From: Sulfuriferula nivalis
GTDB lineage: Bacteria; Pseudomonadota; Gammaproteobacteria; Burkholderiales; Sulfuriferulaceae
Assembly: GCF_009937995.1 (NCBI RefSeq)
Contig: NZ_AP021881.1
Span: 1,054,001 to 1,118,000 of the forward strand
Direction: 5' to 3'
DNA: 64,000 nucleotides
This document shows, piece by piece, positions 53,867-63,258 of this stretch. Under the pieces are notes generated by a model. It worked only from the letters and a program-made list of their open reading frames with translations. It was not told the origin of the DNA and did no database searches. A program made the position numbers and the translations under genes. Position 1 is the stretch's first letter. Every line of letters starts with the position of its first letter.

Positions 53867-55429
53867 ATGGCTACACCCAATTCAGTACAGGCTGTGCCGC
53901 CACCACTGCACGGCGCCATGCTGGTGTTGGCTAGTATGGCTTTGGCGCTGGCGACATTCATGAATGTGCTGGATGTTTCTATTGCCAACGTGTCGATACA
54001 GGCTATGTCAGGTGATCTCGGCGTGAGTGTCAGTCAGGGAACCTGGGTGATTACCTCGTTTGCGGTGGCGAATGCGATAGCAGTGCCGCTGACCGGATTT
54101 CTGACTCAGCGTTTCGGCGCGGTGCGGTTGTTTGTATCCAGTATCGTGCTGTTTGTGATTGCATCCTGGCTGTGCGGCATGTCGACCAGTCTGGGTATGC
54201 TGATCGTGTTTCGGGTGATACAGGGTGCAGTAGCGGGGCCGATGATACCGCTATCACAGTCGTTGCTGCTGTCTAGCTACCCTAAAGAAAAGACCGGGCT
54301 GGCATTGACCATCTGGTCAATGACAACACTGGTCGCGCCGGTGGCGGGGCCACTACTGGGTGGGTGGATTACCGATAATATTTCCTGGCCATGGATTTTC
54401 TATATCAATATTCCCATAGGCTTGCTTGCTGCTGGCGTGACCTGGGCGCTGTACCGTCATCGTGAAACGCCTACCCGTAAAGTGCCTATTGATTATGTCG
54501 GGCTGGGCTTGCTCATCGTCTGGGTAGGGGCGTTGCAGATATTGCTGGATAAGGGTAATGAGCTGGATTGGTTTCATTCCACTCAGATTGTGTCGCTGGC
54601 TGTGGTTTCATTGGTCGCATTCTGTTTTTTCCTGGTGTGGGAGTTGACGGATAAGCATCCGGTAGTCGATTTGAGTTTGTTCCGCAGGCGTAATTTCTGG
54701 TCAGGCACCTTGGCACTATCCGTTGGTTATGGCGTGTTTTTTGGTAATGTGGTGCTGATGCCATTGTGGTTGCAACAGGACATGGGCTATACCGCAACCA
54801 TAGCAGGTGCAGTGCTGGCACCTGTTGGCCTGTTGGCAATTTTGTTCTCGCCGTTTGTGGGGAAAAATATTAACAAGTATGACCCCCGCTGGTTCGCAAC
54901 GATAGCATTCAGTGTGTTTGCGCTGATTTTATGGATGCGTTCACAGTTTACGGTGCAGACTGATTTTGTCACGATCATGATACCGTCGCTGATACAGGGG
55001 ATTGCGATGGCAACTTTCTTTGTGCCGCTGGTAACACTGATATTTTCTGGGCTGTCACCCGACAAAATTCCCGCCGCTTCAGGCTTGTCTAATTTTGCCC
55101 GTATCATGGCAGGTGGCTTCGGCGCATCGATTTACACCAGCGTATGGGTCAATCGTACAGCTGCCCATCATGCTGTACTTGCAGAACATATTAATTTTGC
55201 CAATCCAGTGAGTCAGTCAACTATGAATATGCTGATCAATATGGGCATGAGTGAGCAGCAAGCGTTGGCGTTTGTGAATAATCTGATGAATCAACAGGCC
55301 GCGACACTGGCAGTGAATGATTTGAGCTGGCTTTCTGCAATATTGTTTGTCGCTTTGATAGGCATCATTTGGCTGGCGCGGCCTATTAAAACGGTTGCTA
55401 AACCTGCGGAGTCTGCTGGTGCACATTGA
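53867..55429 (+). CDS. EmrB/QacA-family (DHA2) MFS efflux pump
   Basis: 520 aa, 14 helices. LDVSIANVSIQAMSGDLGVS (D1), GFLTQRFGAVRLFV (motif A, degenerate) and APVAGPLLGGWITDNISWPW (motif C). Two nt after emrA-like. Last gene of the marR-nodT-emrA-emrB operon; convergent with the NtrC-type regulator gene. Confidence 0.93.
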   Translation: MATPNSVQAVPPPLHGAMLVLASMALALATFMNVLDVSIANVSIQAMSGDLGVSVSQGTWVITSFAVANAIAVPLTGFLTQRFGAVRLFVSSIVLFVIASWLCGMSTSLGMLIVFRVIQGAVAGPMIPLSQSLLLSSYPKEKTGLALTIWSMTTLVAPVAGPLLGGWITDNISWPWIFYINIPIGLLAAGVTWALYRHRETPTRKVPIDYVGLGLLIVWVGALQILLDKGNELDWFHSTQIVSLAVVSLVAFCFFLVWELTDKHPVVDLSLFRRRNFWSGTLALSVGYGVFFGNVVLMPLWLQQDMGYTATIAGAVLAPVGLLAILFSPFVGKNINKYDPRWFATIAFSVFALILWMRSQFTVQTDFVTIMIPSLIQGIAMATFFVPLVTLIFSGLSPDKIPAASGLSNFARIMAGGFGASIYTSVWVNRTAAHHAVLAEHINFANPVSQSTMNMLINMGMSEQQALAFVNNLMNQQAATLAVNDLSWLSAILFVALIGIIWLARPIKTVAKPAESAGAH

Positions 55430-55515
55430 TTTGTAGGTTAGTACAGATAGTGTTCGTAATGCGCATTCAAGTATTATCAACACCTTTTTTTGAAGCTCAT
55501 TAGGTTATTGCCGCA

Positions 55516-56862
55516 TCATTCAAGTTTTTTAATCTTGTACCACAATGCCCGTTCGCTGATATCAAGTAATCTGGCTGCTTTGCTTTTGTTGTTACCTGTT
55601 TGCTCAAGTGCTGCTCGTATCATAGTTGCTTCAAGTCGTTCTATTGCAGGATTTAATTCCAAGGTGGGTGAATCAGCGTATTGCTCAGAAATATCTAATG
55701 TTGTTTTGAGATTATTCAACTCTTGCGGGAAATCCTGTATCTCAATTATGCCGCCGTGAGCCAGTACAGCAGCGCGCTCTATAATATTCTGCAATTCACG
55801 TACGTTGCCTGGCCAAGGATAGTTTTGTAAACTGTCCATGGCTGCTTTTGATATGCTGTAGGATTTGTTCTGATTTGCGAGATGGCTGGCTGCAAGTGCT
55901 GGAATGTCCTCCTTTCGTTCACGCAAAGCAGGTAAGTCAATGTTGAATACATTCACGCGGTAATATAAATCTTCTCGTAACTTCCCATCGCTGATTGCTT
56001 GTCGTGGATTGCGATTCGTGGCTGCAATGATGCGAACATCAATTGGAATGCTGCGATTACTACCTAATCGTTCGATAATATTTTCCTGAAGTACACGTAG
56101 CAGTTTTGCCTGTAGCGGCATTGGCATTTCGGTTAGCTCGTCAAGGAATAGTGTGCCACCGTCAGCTAACTCAAATTTGCCAACACGATCTTTAATCGCA
56201 CCAGTAAAGGCGCCCCTGACATAACCGAATAATTCACTTTCTAAAATGTCGGCTGGGATAGCTGCGCAATTAATGGGTACAAATAATGCCGAATGGCGTG
56301 GGGATGTTCGATGAATAGCACGTGCTACCAGTTCTTTTCCAGTTCCAGTTTCTCCAGTAATGAGTACGGTTGTCTTGCTTGGCGCTACTTGACGAATGTG
56401 GTTGTAAACTTGTTGCATAGGCTCGCTGCTACCAACAAACTCTCCCCATCCTTTTTCCACTTCCTGGCGTAAGAAAGTGTTCTGTTGACGGATGCGACCT
56501 TCAGTTAGTATGCGGGCTATGACAAGTTCCAGTGCCTCAACATCGAAGGGTCGTACAATATATTCGCAGGCCCCAAGTTTCATGGCTTCAACTGCAGTTT
56601 CTATGGTGCCATAAGCGGTCATGATGATCACTGGTACTTCGTTATCTTCATCACGTAAGGTTTTTAACAGTTCAGTTCCGCTCATGCCCGGCATGCGTAG
56701 ATCGCTAATAATTAGGTCAGCAGGAGCTGATTTCATAATTTGCAAAGCTGCTTTGCCATCGCTGGCGCAGGAAACTTCATAGCCCATACGTTGTAGCATG
56801 ATTTCAAGTACGCGCTGCATTTTAGGCTCATCATCAACTACCAGAACTCGCTGACTGATCAT
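55516..56862 (-). CDS. NtrC-family sigma54-activating response regulator
   Basis: 448 aa. Receiver domain ([25 protein letters not shown], phospho-Asp in [14 protein letters not shown]), AAA+ domain with Walker [16 protein letters not shown], intact GAFTGA loop ([13 protein letters not shown]) for sigma54 contact and Walker [14 protein letters not shown], and a C-terminal Fis HTH ([24 protein letters not shown]). It overlaps the kinase gene by 4 nt. The only strong sigma54 promoter nearby is that at 60376, so it probably drives the hemolysin-family operon. Confidence 0.95.
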   Translation of the reverse strand: MISQRVLVVDDEPKMQRVLEIMLQRMGYEVSCASDGKAALQIMKSAPADLIISDLRMPGMSGTELLKTLRDEDNEVPVIIMTAYGTIETAVEAMKLGACEYIVRPFDVEALELVIARILTEGRIRQQNTFLRQEVEKGWGEFVGSSEPMQQVYNHIRQVAPSKTTVLITGETGTGKELVARAIHRTSPRHSALFVPINCAAIPADILESELFGYVRGAFTGAIKDRVGKFELADGGTLFLDELTEMPMPLQAKLLRVLQENIIERLGSNRSIPIDVRIIAATNRNPRQAISDGKLREDLYYRVNVFNIDLPALRERKEDIPALAASHLANQNKSYSISKAAMDSLQNYPWPGNVRELQNIIERAAVLAHGGIIEIQDFPQELNNLKTTLDISEQYADSPTLELNPAIERLEATMIRAALEQTGNNKSKAARLLDISERALWYKIKKLE

Positions 56863-58661
56863 GTGTTTTCTTCCATAGGTAAAGTAATGGTAAATATTGC
56901 ACCGCCTGTAGTACGGTTTCCAGCATGAATTTCGCCACCATGCGCAATGATGATTTGCTGTACCACAGCTAATCCTAGTCCCACACCACCTTCGCGTTTA
57001 GTAAAAAATGGGTCAAAAACCCTGGTAAGTGCATCTTGTGGAATTCCCGGCCCATTATCAGAAATTTCAATTACTAACTTTTTTGATGTTTCATGGGATG
57101 TAATGGTCACCTGCCCATGATCAGGTAATATTTGTAGCGCGTTCAGTATCAAATTAAGCAACACTTGTGTTATTTGTTCGGCGTCAGCCATGACGACTGT
57201 ACTTTTAGTCTCAAGATGCAAACTGATATCAATGCTTTTTTTGAGCGCCTGCGACGCAAGCAAATCGACACTGTGATGGATGACGGGTTGTAAATCAACG
57301 GGTTGCAATTTTGGTGGGCGAGTACGAGCGCTATCGAGTAACGTTGAAACCAATCGATTAAGCCGCTCAGTTTCACTTTCAATAAATCCAGTTAACTCCT
57401 GAGCTTCACTACTCAAACCAGGCTCACGCGACAGCATCTGCGCTGATGATCGCAAAATGCCAATTGGTGTGCGAATTTCATGCGCCATCACAGCGGCAAG
57501 CTCACCTAGCACTGCAAGTTTTGAAGCGCGAACCAAGTTTGCCTGAGATTGTTCCAGCTCAGTCACCGTTTGGACAAAAGCTTTAGTAAGCTCACCAACT
57601 TCACCTTCTGCCAGATGAGGCGCTTCAGGCAATTTCTTATCGCGCATAAAATGGCGGGTAAATGCCGTGAGTGCGGTAATGGGGCGGGCGATACGACCAG
57701 CAACCAGCATTGAAAATCCAATTGCGAAAGCACTGGTGAGTACCAGCAGCAGGATGAATACTATGGCTATTTGGCGTACAGGGATAAATGCATGCTGACT
57801 ATTTTCTATGACCAGTGTAGTCCAATTAAAGCCAGGGAATTGTTGAAATCCAGGAGAGTGGTCATACCCGACCATCACTTCCTTATAGTGTAATAATGAG
57901 CCATCGTGAGTGCCAATGCCGCTCTGTCCACCTGACGACCACGAAGCTGGGGTTTTCTTCAATAATGCGCCGTTGTTACGCAGTTCAGCGGATGCGGCAA
58001 TGATACGTCCATCCTTATCCAGTAATATCAGTGCATGCCCACTTTGGGCGGCTTGATCCAGAATATGATAAATCTGGGTCCAGTTGAACATCAAATACAT
58101 CTCACCAAGCTGCCCTTGATCAAATGTTGAAGGTACTGTGGCAGCAATGGGTAAAATAGTAGTCCCATTGCTTCTGCTAATTTGCAAGGGTTCTAACTGG
58201 ATTGGAGATGCGCCACTCCCATTTCGATTTAAAAAAGCGCTTTTAGTCTGGTATTTTTTTGTACCTATGCTGGCTGGATTGCTGCTGGCAACAACAGTTC
58301 CAAAACTGTCGGTACAAAGCAATTCTTGATACATATCATGATAGCCAGTTTTTAGTCCTGACAAGAAATTGGACAGCCGTTTGTCAATATCGTTGACTCT
58401 TATGTCTTGTGTGACCTCAAGTTGACGCCAGGTTTGCGCATTCTGCAAACGTTCAAATAACATTTTGTCGATGTCTTGAGATACGGTCGCTGCCTGAATT
58501 TGCAAACTCTGTTTAATTTCATTGCGCATGGCTTCTCCTGCAACCTGAAACGCCAGGAACGTGAGCAGTATTGAAGGCAATAAGCTGACTAGCAGGAATG
58601 CGACCAAGAGTGTTTTGCGTATAGTCACGGTAGTAAGTATTAGATGTGAATGCTCAGGCAT
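56859..58661 (-). CDS. Sensor histidine kinase (dCache-HAMP-HisKA)
   Basis: 600 aa from ATG 58661; an in-frame TTG at 58673 is less likely. Two membrane helices (LLVAFLLVSLLPSILLTFLAF and IAIVFILLLVLTSAFAIGFSMLV) enclose a periplasmic double-Cache sensor domain of about 260 aa, then HAMP, HisKA (GELAAVMAHEIRTPIGILRSSAQML, phospho-His) and HATPase (NLILNALQILP, SDNGPGIP, GGVGLGLAVVQQI). Partner of the downstream NtrC-type regulator. Starts about 40 bp from the divergent porin-like gene. Confidence 0.93.
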   Translation of the reverse strand: MPEHSHLILTTVTIRKTLLVAFLLVSLLPSILLTFLAFQVAGEAMRNEIKQSLQIQAATVSQDIDKMLFERLQNAQTWRQLEVTQDIRVNDIDKRLSNFLSGLKTGYHDMYQELLCTDSFGTVVASSNPASIGTKKYQTKSAFLNRNGSGASPIQLEPLQISRSNGTTILPIAATVPSTFDQGQLGEMYLMFNWTQIYHILDQAAQSGHALILLDKDGRIIAASAELRNNGALLKKTPASWSSGGQSGIGTHDGSLLHYKEVMVGYDHSPGFQQFPGFNWTTLVIENSQHAFIPVRQIAIVFILLLVLTSAFAIGFSMLVAGRIARPITALTAFTRHFMRDKKLPEAPHLAEGEVGELTKAFVQTVTELEQSQANLVRASKLAVLGELAAVMAHEIRTPIGILRSSAQMLSREPGLSSEAQELTGFIESETERLNRLVSTLLDSARTRPPKLQPVDLQPVIHHSVDLLASQALKKSIDISLHLETKSTVVMADAEQITQVLLNLILNALQILPDHGQVTITSHETSKKLVIEISDNGPGIPQDALTRVFDPFFTKREGGVGLGLAVVQQIIIAHGGEIHAGNRTTGGAIFTITLPMEENT

Positions 58662-58702
58662 TATATGGCACAATCGGTTTTTTTCTATTCCGGTATCAAA
58701 TT

Positions 58703-59743
58703 ATGATTCCGCTGAAGTATTTTTTATTGCTGCATGCGTTATTGTTGCTATTTGGAAATATGCCTGTGTGGGCAAGCGATTCTGAAATTAATTTTGATTA
58801 TCAACCAGGTAAGGGTTTGCAAATCCCAGGTACAGGATTAAATTTTGGAGGTTATGCTGATTTTGGTATTCAAAATGATAGACAGCATCCAACGTCAATT
58901 AGTATTAATAATCTGAGTATTTTTTTGCATTGGGATAATGACGGTAAAGTTCGAGTTTTCTCAGAATTAGATTTGGAAAATGCATTAGCATGGGAAAGTG
59001 CTAATGGCGTCACTACAAATCATGCATATCTTGGTTTGGAGCGGCTTTATGCTGATTATTTGTATTCAGAAAAGCTCAATTTACGTGCGGGTAAGTTCCT
59101 TACACCTATTGGTCGCTGGAATGTTATCCATGCGGCACCTTTAGTTTGGACCACCTCTCGGCCCTTAGTCACAGAACGCTCTTTCCCAACTAATGCGACC
59201 GGGGGGATGGCTTATGGCACCATTCCGATTTGGAATTCAGCAATTGATTATTCAATTTATGCAGCGATGACTCAGGATTGGCGCTCTGATCCCAAGCTTG
59301 ATCCATTTGAAGAAGCTTATGGTTTTCATTTGACACTACCTACATCTCATTTAGGCGAAATTGGCGTATCGTACGCAAATTTTGAGCAGAAAAGCTCAAT
59401 TGGTGACCGTAAAAATCTGGTTGGAATAGATTATTTTTGGTCTAAAAATCGCTATGAAATTAGCTCTGAAGGAGTGTACCGACGTTCTGAAAATGCTGCT
59501 TACCGAGATACAAAAGGGATTTTTATTCAAGGCGTGGCGCCTATTTCTCAAAGTTGGTATGGTATTGGACGCTATGAATTTTATGATAATGGTGACCCTG
59601 GTGCAGCAATGAATTTATGGCTAGGTGGTGTAGCGAAACGGGTTTCACCTGCAATGATATTTAAAGCTGAATTCAGTCACGCCGACAATAATCGCATTAA
59701 GGCGCCTGAAGGATTTTTTACTTCTCTTGCCATATTGTTCTGA
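58703..59743 (+). CDS. Porin-like outer-membrane beta-barrel protein
   Basis: 346 aa from ATG 58703 (MIPLKYFLLLHALLLLFGNMPVWA), giving a clear signal peptide cleaved after VWA; the longer in-frame start at 58646 has no signal-like N-terminus. Alternating aromatic/hydrophobic beta strands (LNFGGYADFGIQND, KVRVFSELDLENALAW, LNLRAGKFLTPIGRWNVIHAAPLVW) and a C-terminal Phe-ending strand (GFFTSLAILF) indicate an outer-membrane barrel. The RAGKFLTPIGRWN pattern resembles phosphate-selective/OprP-like barrels. Overlaps the next gene (TGATG). Confidence 0.75.
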   Translation: MIPLKYFLLLHALLLLFGNMPVWASDSEINFDYQPGKGLQIPGTGLNFGGYADFGIQNDRQHPTSISINNLSIFLHWDNDGKVRVFSELDLENALAWESANGVTTNHAYLGLERLYADYLYSEKLNLRAGKFLTPIGRWNVIHAAPLVWTTSRPLVTERSFPTNATGGMAYGTIPIWNSAIDYSIYAAMTQDWRSDPKLDPFEEAYGFHLTLPTSHLGEIGVSYANFEQKSSIGDRKNLVGIDYFWSKNRYEISSEGVYRRSENAAYRDTKGIFIQGVAPISQSWYGIGRYEFYDNGDPGAAMNLWLGGVAKRVSPAMIFKAEFSHADNNRIKAPEGFFTSLAILF

Positions 59744-60228
59744 TGCGGTTATCTCTTATTGTGCGTCTACTTACCGCATTTTTGCTGTTAATGAACTTGT
59801 CAATGTGGTCCATGGCTGCTGAAGAGCCGCTCGCAGTCATTATGGCGGCAGGGCACGTTAAAAGTTTAAATAAGGAAGATCTTGTATTAATCTTTAAACG
59901 TAAAAAAATGTTTTGGGATGATGGAAGTAAGATTCAACCAGTCAATTTACCCGCTTCGAATCAATCTCGCCGTGCGTTTTCACAAACGGTATTGGGTGCT
60001 AATCCAGAAGAGTTAGAGAAATTCTGGAATGATATGTATTTCAATGGGATTTCTCCGCCTTTTGTGCTTTTATCTGATCAGGCTGTTTTGCAGTTTGTAG
60101 CAGAAACGCCCAATGCAATTGGTTACGTGCCTTACTGCAAGCTCAATAATCATGTAGAAGCAGTCCTGTTTATTACCGCAGCGGGTCACATCAGCAATGA
60201 TGCCAATTCAGTAACCTGTTCAAAATAA
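59743..60228 (+). CDS. PstS-like small periplasmic binding protein
   Basis: 161 aa with a signal peptide (LLTAFLLLMNLSMWSMAAEE) and a half-length PBP-like domain: LNKEDLVLIFKRKKMFWDDGSKIQPVNLPAS, PEELEKFWNDMYFNGISPPFVLLSDQAVLQFVAETPNAIGYV. Such single-lobe PstS-like proteins often accompany sensor kinases and porins rather than ABC permeases. With the divergent dCache kinase it may form a periplasmic sensing set. Overlaps the porin-like stop by 1 nt. Confidence 0.8.
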   Translation: MRLSLIVRLLTAFLLLMNLSMWSMAAEEPLAVIMAAGHVKSLNKEDLVLIFKRKKMFWDDGSKIQPVNLPASNQSRRAFSQTVLGANPEELEKFWNDMYFNGISPPFVLLSDQAVLQFVAETPNAIGYVPYCKLNNHVEAVLFITAAGHISNDANSVTCSK

Positions 60229-60280
60229 CCCTGCAAAAATTGTTGTGAAAATTTGCGTGATTTGCAATTAATGCAGGGTT
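60227..60280. promoter_or_regulatory. Inverted repeat upstream of sigma54 promoter
   Basis: AACCCTGCA (60227-60235) and TGCAGGGTT (60272-60280) are perfect inverted arms 36 bp apart, about 100-150 bp upstream of the sigma54 promoter. Suitable as the enhancer of the NtrC-type regulator; a weak terminator for the PBP gene is the alternative (no T-tract follows). Confidence 0.5.
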
Positions 60281-60375
60281 AAATAAACCTTAAGCCACAT
60301 TTACCATTCCTTAATAATGTTTTTTTATCAATTAAAATCAATTAGTTAATAAATAAAATACTATCTGTCGGTGCT

Positions 60376-60390
60376 TGGCACGGCATTTGC
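60376..60390 (+). promoter_or_regulatory. Perfect sigma54 promoter
   Basis: TGGCACG-GCAT-TTGC fits the -24/-12 consensus at every conserved position. Start site expected near 60402, leaving about a 26-nt leader with AAAGGGAA before the ATG at 60428. It excludes the longer in-frame start at 60371. Confidence 0.9.
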
Positions 60391-60427
60391 GATATACCTT
60401 TTGAAGACTTACCTAAAAGGGAATCGC

Positions 60428-61132
60428 ATGAACACCATACCAGCACAAGCGAATGATAGTTCTGAAACTGCTTTTGCTTGCGATCAGGAAACATTAGCTT
60501 TTAACCATCGTCTGACATCCATATTCGATTTGCTGGAACAGTCTGTCCATGGTCGTGAAGAGATTGAGTGTTTTATCAAACAATGTTTTGCTAAAGCATA
60601 TGGTACAGAGGTCAATCATTTCATGCCGCGCTTACTTAGTCTACGTAGCAAGCGAGGTGACTTAATTGCTGCGTTTGGGTTGCGCCCTGCTTTAAATTCA
60701 CGACTGTTTCTGGAATCTTATTTTGAACAATCAATTGAAGACATTCTGCGATTAAAACTTGGTGTAGCCGTACAACGCAAGGACATTATTGAGGTAGGTA
60801 ATCTGTCCGTGCTTTATCCTGGCGCAGCACGCTGGTTAATCGTAGCACTAACAGCAAGGTTGTTTAATGAAGGTTACAAGTGGGTTGTTTTTACTGGCAC
60901 TTCAGCATTACGTAACGGTTTCAAGCGGTTAGGTTTAAGCCCAGTTGAACTTGGCGCAGCTAGGTTAACTCATTTGCCATTATTGGACAGAGCGAGTTGG
61001 GGTAGTTATTACGACCATGCTCCAATGGTAATGGCAGGCAATATCGCTGATGGATTCAATTCTTTATTAAAGCAGCGTGATCTTGCTGCGCTCTTGCGTG
61101 CAGGCATGGGAGGGGTTGACTCGCATGAGTAA
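60428..61132 (+). CDS. Thermostable-hemolysin-family protein
   Basis: 234 aa from ATG 60428. Resembles the Vibrio thermostable hemolysin delta-VPH family (PF12261): CFAKAYGTEVNHFMPRLLSLRSKRGDLIAAFGLRPA, LFLESYFEQSIEDIL, IEVGNLSVLYPGAARWLIVALTARLFNEGYKWVVFTGT. The pattern is GNAT-like, suggesting an acyltransferase rather than a true pore-former. No signal peptide. First gene of a sigma54-driven operon with ligase, diiron enzyme and SDR; overlaps the ligase gene by 8 nt. Confidence 0.8.
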   Translation: MNTIPAQANDSSETAFACDQETLAFNHRLTSIFDLLEQSVHGREEIECFIKQCFAKAYGTEVNHFMPRLLSLRSKRGDLIAAFGLRPALNSRLFLESYFEQSIEDILRLKLGVAVQRKDIIEVGNLSVLYPGAARWLIVALTARLFNEGYKWVVFTGTSALRNGFKRLGLSPVELGAARLTHLPLLDRASWGSYYDHAPMVMAGNIADGFNSLLKQRDLAALLRAGMGGVDSHE

Positions 61133-62621
61133 AATGCTGACACGGTTACGTCAGGCCGCCTCCGATTATCCTGAGCGCATTGCATTTGAGGGCAGTGACG
61201 CATCTTTGTCTTATGGTGCTCTGTATCAGGTTATCACCGAACTTACTTATGATCTGAGCGCTCAGCGAATTCGCGCTCTGGGACTGTTGGCTAATAATGG
61301 TTTGCCTTGGGCGTTAGTCGATGTATCCGCCATGATAGCGGGCATTCCAATAGTGCCATTGCCATTATTCTTCTCATCACAACAAATCTTGCATGCGATC
61401 AATGATGCTGGTTTGAATGCCATCTTAACAGATCAACCTATGCAGCTTGAATCACTGTTGCAAGATGCAAATATTCAATTTCATAAAGCGGGTGACTTAG
61501 GTGGACTACATCTGATCAGACTGCAAGGTGTGATTCCTCAGAATCTCCCGCACGGAACGGCAAAAATTTCTTACACCTCTGGTACAACAGGCGAACCTAA
61601 GGGGGTTTGTCTAAGCCTTGCGCAAATCGAAACAGTAGCTACTTCACTGATGGAAGCCAGTCAGGCGCAATTCTCGGATCGGCATCTTTGTTTAACGCCA
61701 CTATCTACCTTACTAGAAAATATAGGTGGTATTTATACCCCCTTATTAGCTGGGGCTTGTTCTTGTTTGCTTCCGTTGCAACAGGTTGGATTGATCGGGG
61801 CGGTTGGTCTCGATGTGGCGCGCATGTTAAAAGCGTTGCATACATATAGGGCTAGCAGCACCATTTTTGCGCCGCAAATGTTACAAGCTCTTGTTGTGGC
61901 TGGAGAAGATGGCGCATCTATGCCTGCCAACTTGCGATTTATTGCAGTTGGCGGCGCGCCTGTGTCTCTAGAACTTTTGCAACGTGCGCGTCAAATAAAT
62001 CTTCCTGTGTTTGAGGGTTATGGACTATCCGAATGCGGTTCGGTCGTATCGCTTAATACGCCTGATGCATATTGTGTTGGCAGTGTTGGACGCCCTCTGC
62101 CACACGTTGCCATCAGCTTCTCGGATATTGGCGAAGTTTTGGTAAGTGGTTCGAATTTTCTCGGCTATCTGGGACGTGAATCCCCATCTCAACATTGGCC
62201 AACTGGTGATATCGGATATTTAGATACTGAAGGTTTTTTGCATATTACCGGACGTCGTAAAAGCCTGTTTATTACCTCGTTTGGTCGTAATGTTGCGCCG
62301 GAATGGATAGAACGTGAATTGACTATGCACCCCGCTATCGCGCAAGTCGCTGTTTATGGGGAAGCTAAACCATTTTCTGTGGCTGTCATTGTGGCTCGAC
62401 TGGGATACTCAAAGGAGCAAGTTGACATGGCTGTTCAAGCAACTAACAAAGTGTTACCGGACTATGCTCGTATCAAATCATGGGTGCTTGCAGCCATACC
62501 CTTTATGCCAGTTAACCAACAGTTAACTACCAATGGTCGATTAAAACGAGATGCCATATTGATGGTTTATAGCGACGCACTCGAACGTCTTTATCAGGAG
62601 GAAGTAAATGTCATTTTTTGA
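61125..62621 (+). CDS. AMP-forming acyl ligase (ANL superfamily)
   Basis: 498 aa from ATG 61125, overlapping the previous stop. ANL motifs: ISYTSGTTGEPKGVCLS (A3), FEGYGLSECG (A5), WPTGDIGYLDTEGFLHITGRRKS (A7/A8) and the catalytic lysine region TTNGRLKRDAI (A10). It activates a carboxylic acid as adenylate and may load CoA or a partner. No carrier protein is encoded in the visible part. Overlaps the diiron gene by 14 nt. Confidence 0.92.
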   Translation: MSKMLTRLRQAASDYPERIAFEGSDASLSYGALYQVITELTYDLSAQRIRALGLLANNGLPWALVDVSAMIAGIPIVPLPLFFSSQQILHAINDAGLNAILTDQPMQLESLLQDANIQFHKAGDLGGLHLIRLQGVIPQNLPHGTAKISYTSGTTGEPKGVCLSLAQIETVATSLMEASQAQFSDRHLCLTPLSTLLENIGGIYTPLLAGACSCLLPLQQVGLIGAVGLDVARMLKALHTYRASSTIFAPQMLQALVVAGEDGASMPANLRFIAVGGAPVSLELLQRARQINLPVFEGYGLSECGSVVSLNTPDAYCVGSVGRPLPHVAISFSDIGEVLVSGSNFLGYLGRESPSQHWPTGDIGYLDTEGFLHITGRRKSLFITSFGRNVAPEWIERELTMHPAIAQVAVYGEAKPFSVAVIVARLGYSKEQVDMAVQATNKVLPDYARIKSWVLAAIPFMPVNQQLTTNGRLKRDAILMVYSDALERLYQEEVNVIF

Positions 62622-63258
62622 ACAATTGCAACAACTAACACATGCTGAACAGCTTGAACTGCAATCTATTCCTGTTATTCAGAACGCAATGACAGGGCAG
62701 GTTACGTTGAACCAATATGTTGCTTTTCTTACCCAGGCTTATCATCACGTCAAACATACGGTGCCGCTATTAATGGCTTGTGGTTCGCGCCTGTCTGATG
62801 AAAAGGAATGGTTACGTGAAGCTATTGCTCATTACATAGAGGAGGAAATTGGGCATCAGGAATGGATACTAAACGACATCACGGCTTGTGGTGCGGATGC
62901 TGACGCAGTGCGTTATGGTCAACCAGGTTTTGCTGCCGAGTTAATGGTTGCCTATGCCTACGACACCATCGCGCGGGTTAATCCAGTGGGCTTTTTGGGG
63001 ATGGTGTATGTCTTGGAGAGCACCAGCGTCCAGTTAGCAACGCATGCTGCCAGTTCATTACATGGATCGCTTAATTTGCCCAAGAATGCGTTTAGCTATC
63101 TTGATAGCCATGGAACGCTCGATCTGGCACATGTGGACTTTTTCAGAGACTTGGTTAATCGATTGGATTTGTTTGAGGACAAAGCGTGTTTGGTACATTG
63201 CGCCAAATCTGTGTTCAGTCTGTATGGCGACATTTTTCGTACGCTGGAGTCAGTGTAA
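62608..63258 (+). CDS. Heme-oxygenase-like diiron (TenA-fold) enzyme
   Basis: 216 aa. Helical TenA/heme-oxygenase-like fold with candidate iron ligands: His/His in YHHVKHTVPL, the HYIEEEIGHQEW motif (Glu, Glu, His), Glu in VLESTS and LAHVDFF near the C-terminus. This matches the 'iron-containing redox enzyme' family that includes UndA-, SznF- and BesC-type oxidases acting on fatty or amino acids. AGGAGG lies before the ATG. Together with the adjacent ligase it could modify an activated acyl group. Confidence 0.8.
   Translation: MSFFEQLQQLTHAEQLELQSIPVIQNAMTGQVTLNQYVAFLTQAYHHVKHTVPLLMACGSRLSDEKEWLREAIAHYIEEEIGHQEWILNDITACGADADAVRYGQPGFAAELMVAYAYDTIARVNPVGFLGMVYVLESTSVQLATHAASSLHGSLNLPKNAFSYLDSHGTLDLAHVDFFRDLVNRLDLFEDKACLVHCAKSVFSLYGDIFRTLESV

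Noticed and set aside
58640-58720. Sigma54 promoter for the porin-like gene (TGGCACA at about 58664)
   Set aside because: The -24-like block is there, but no TTGC follows at the required distance, only a T-tract.
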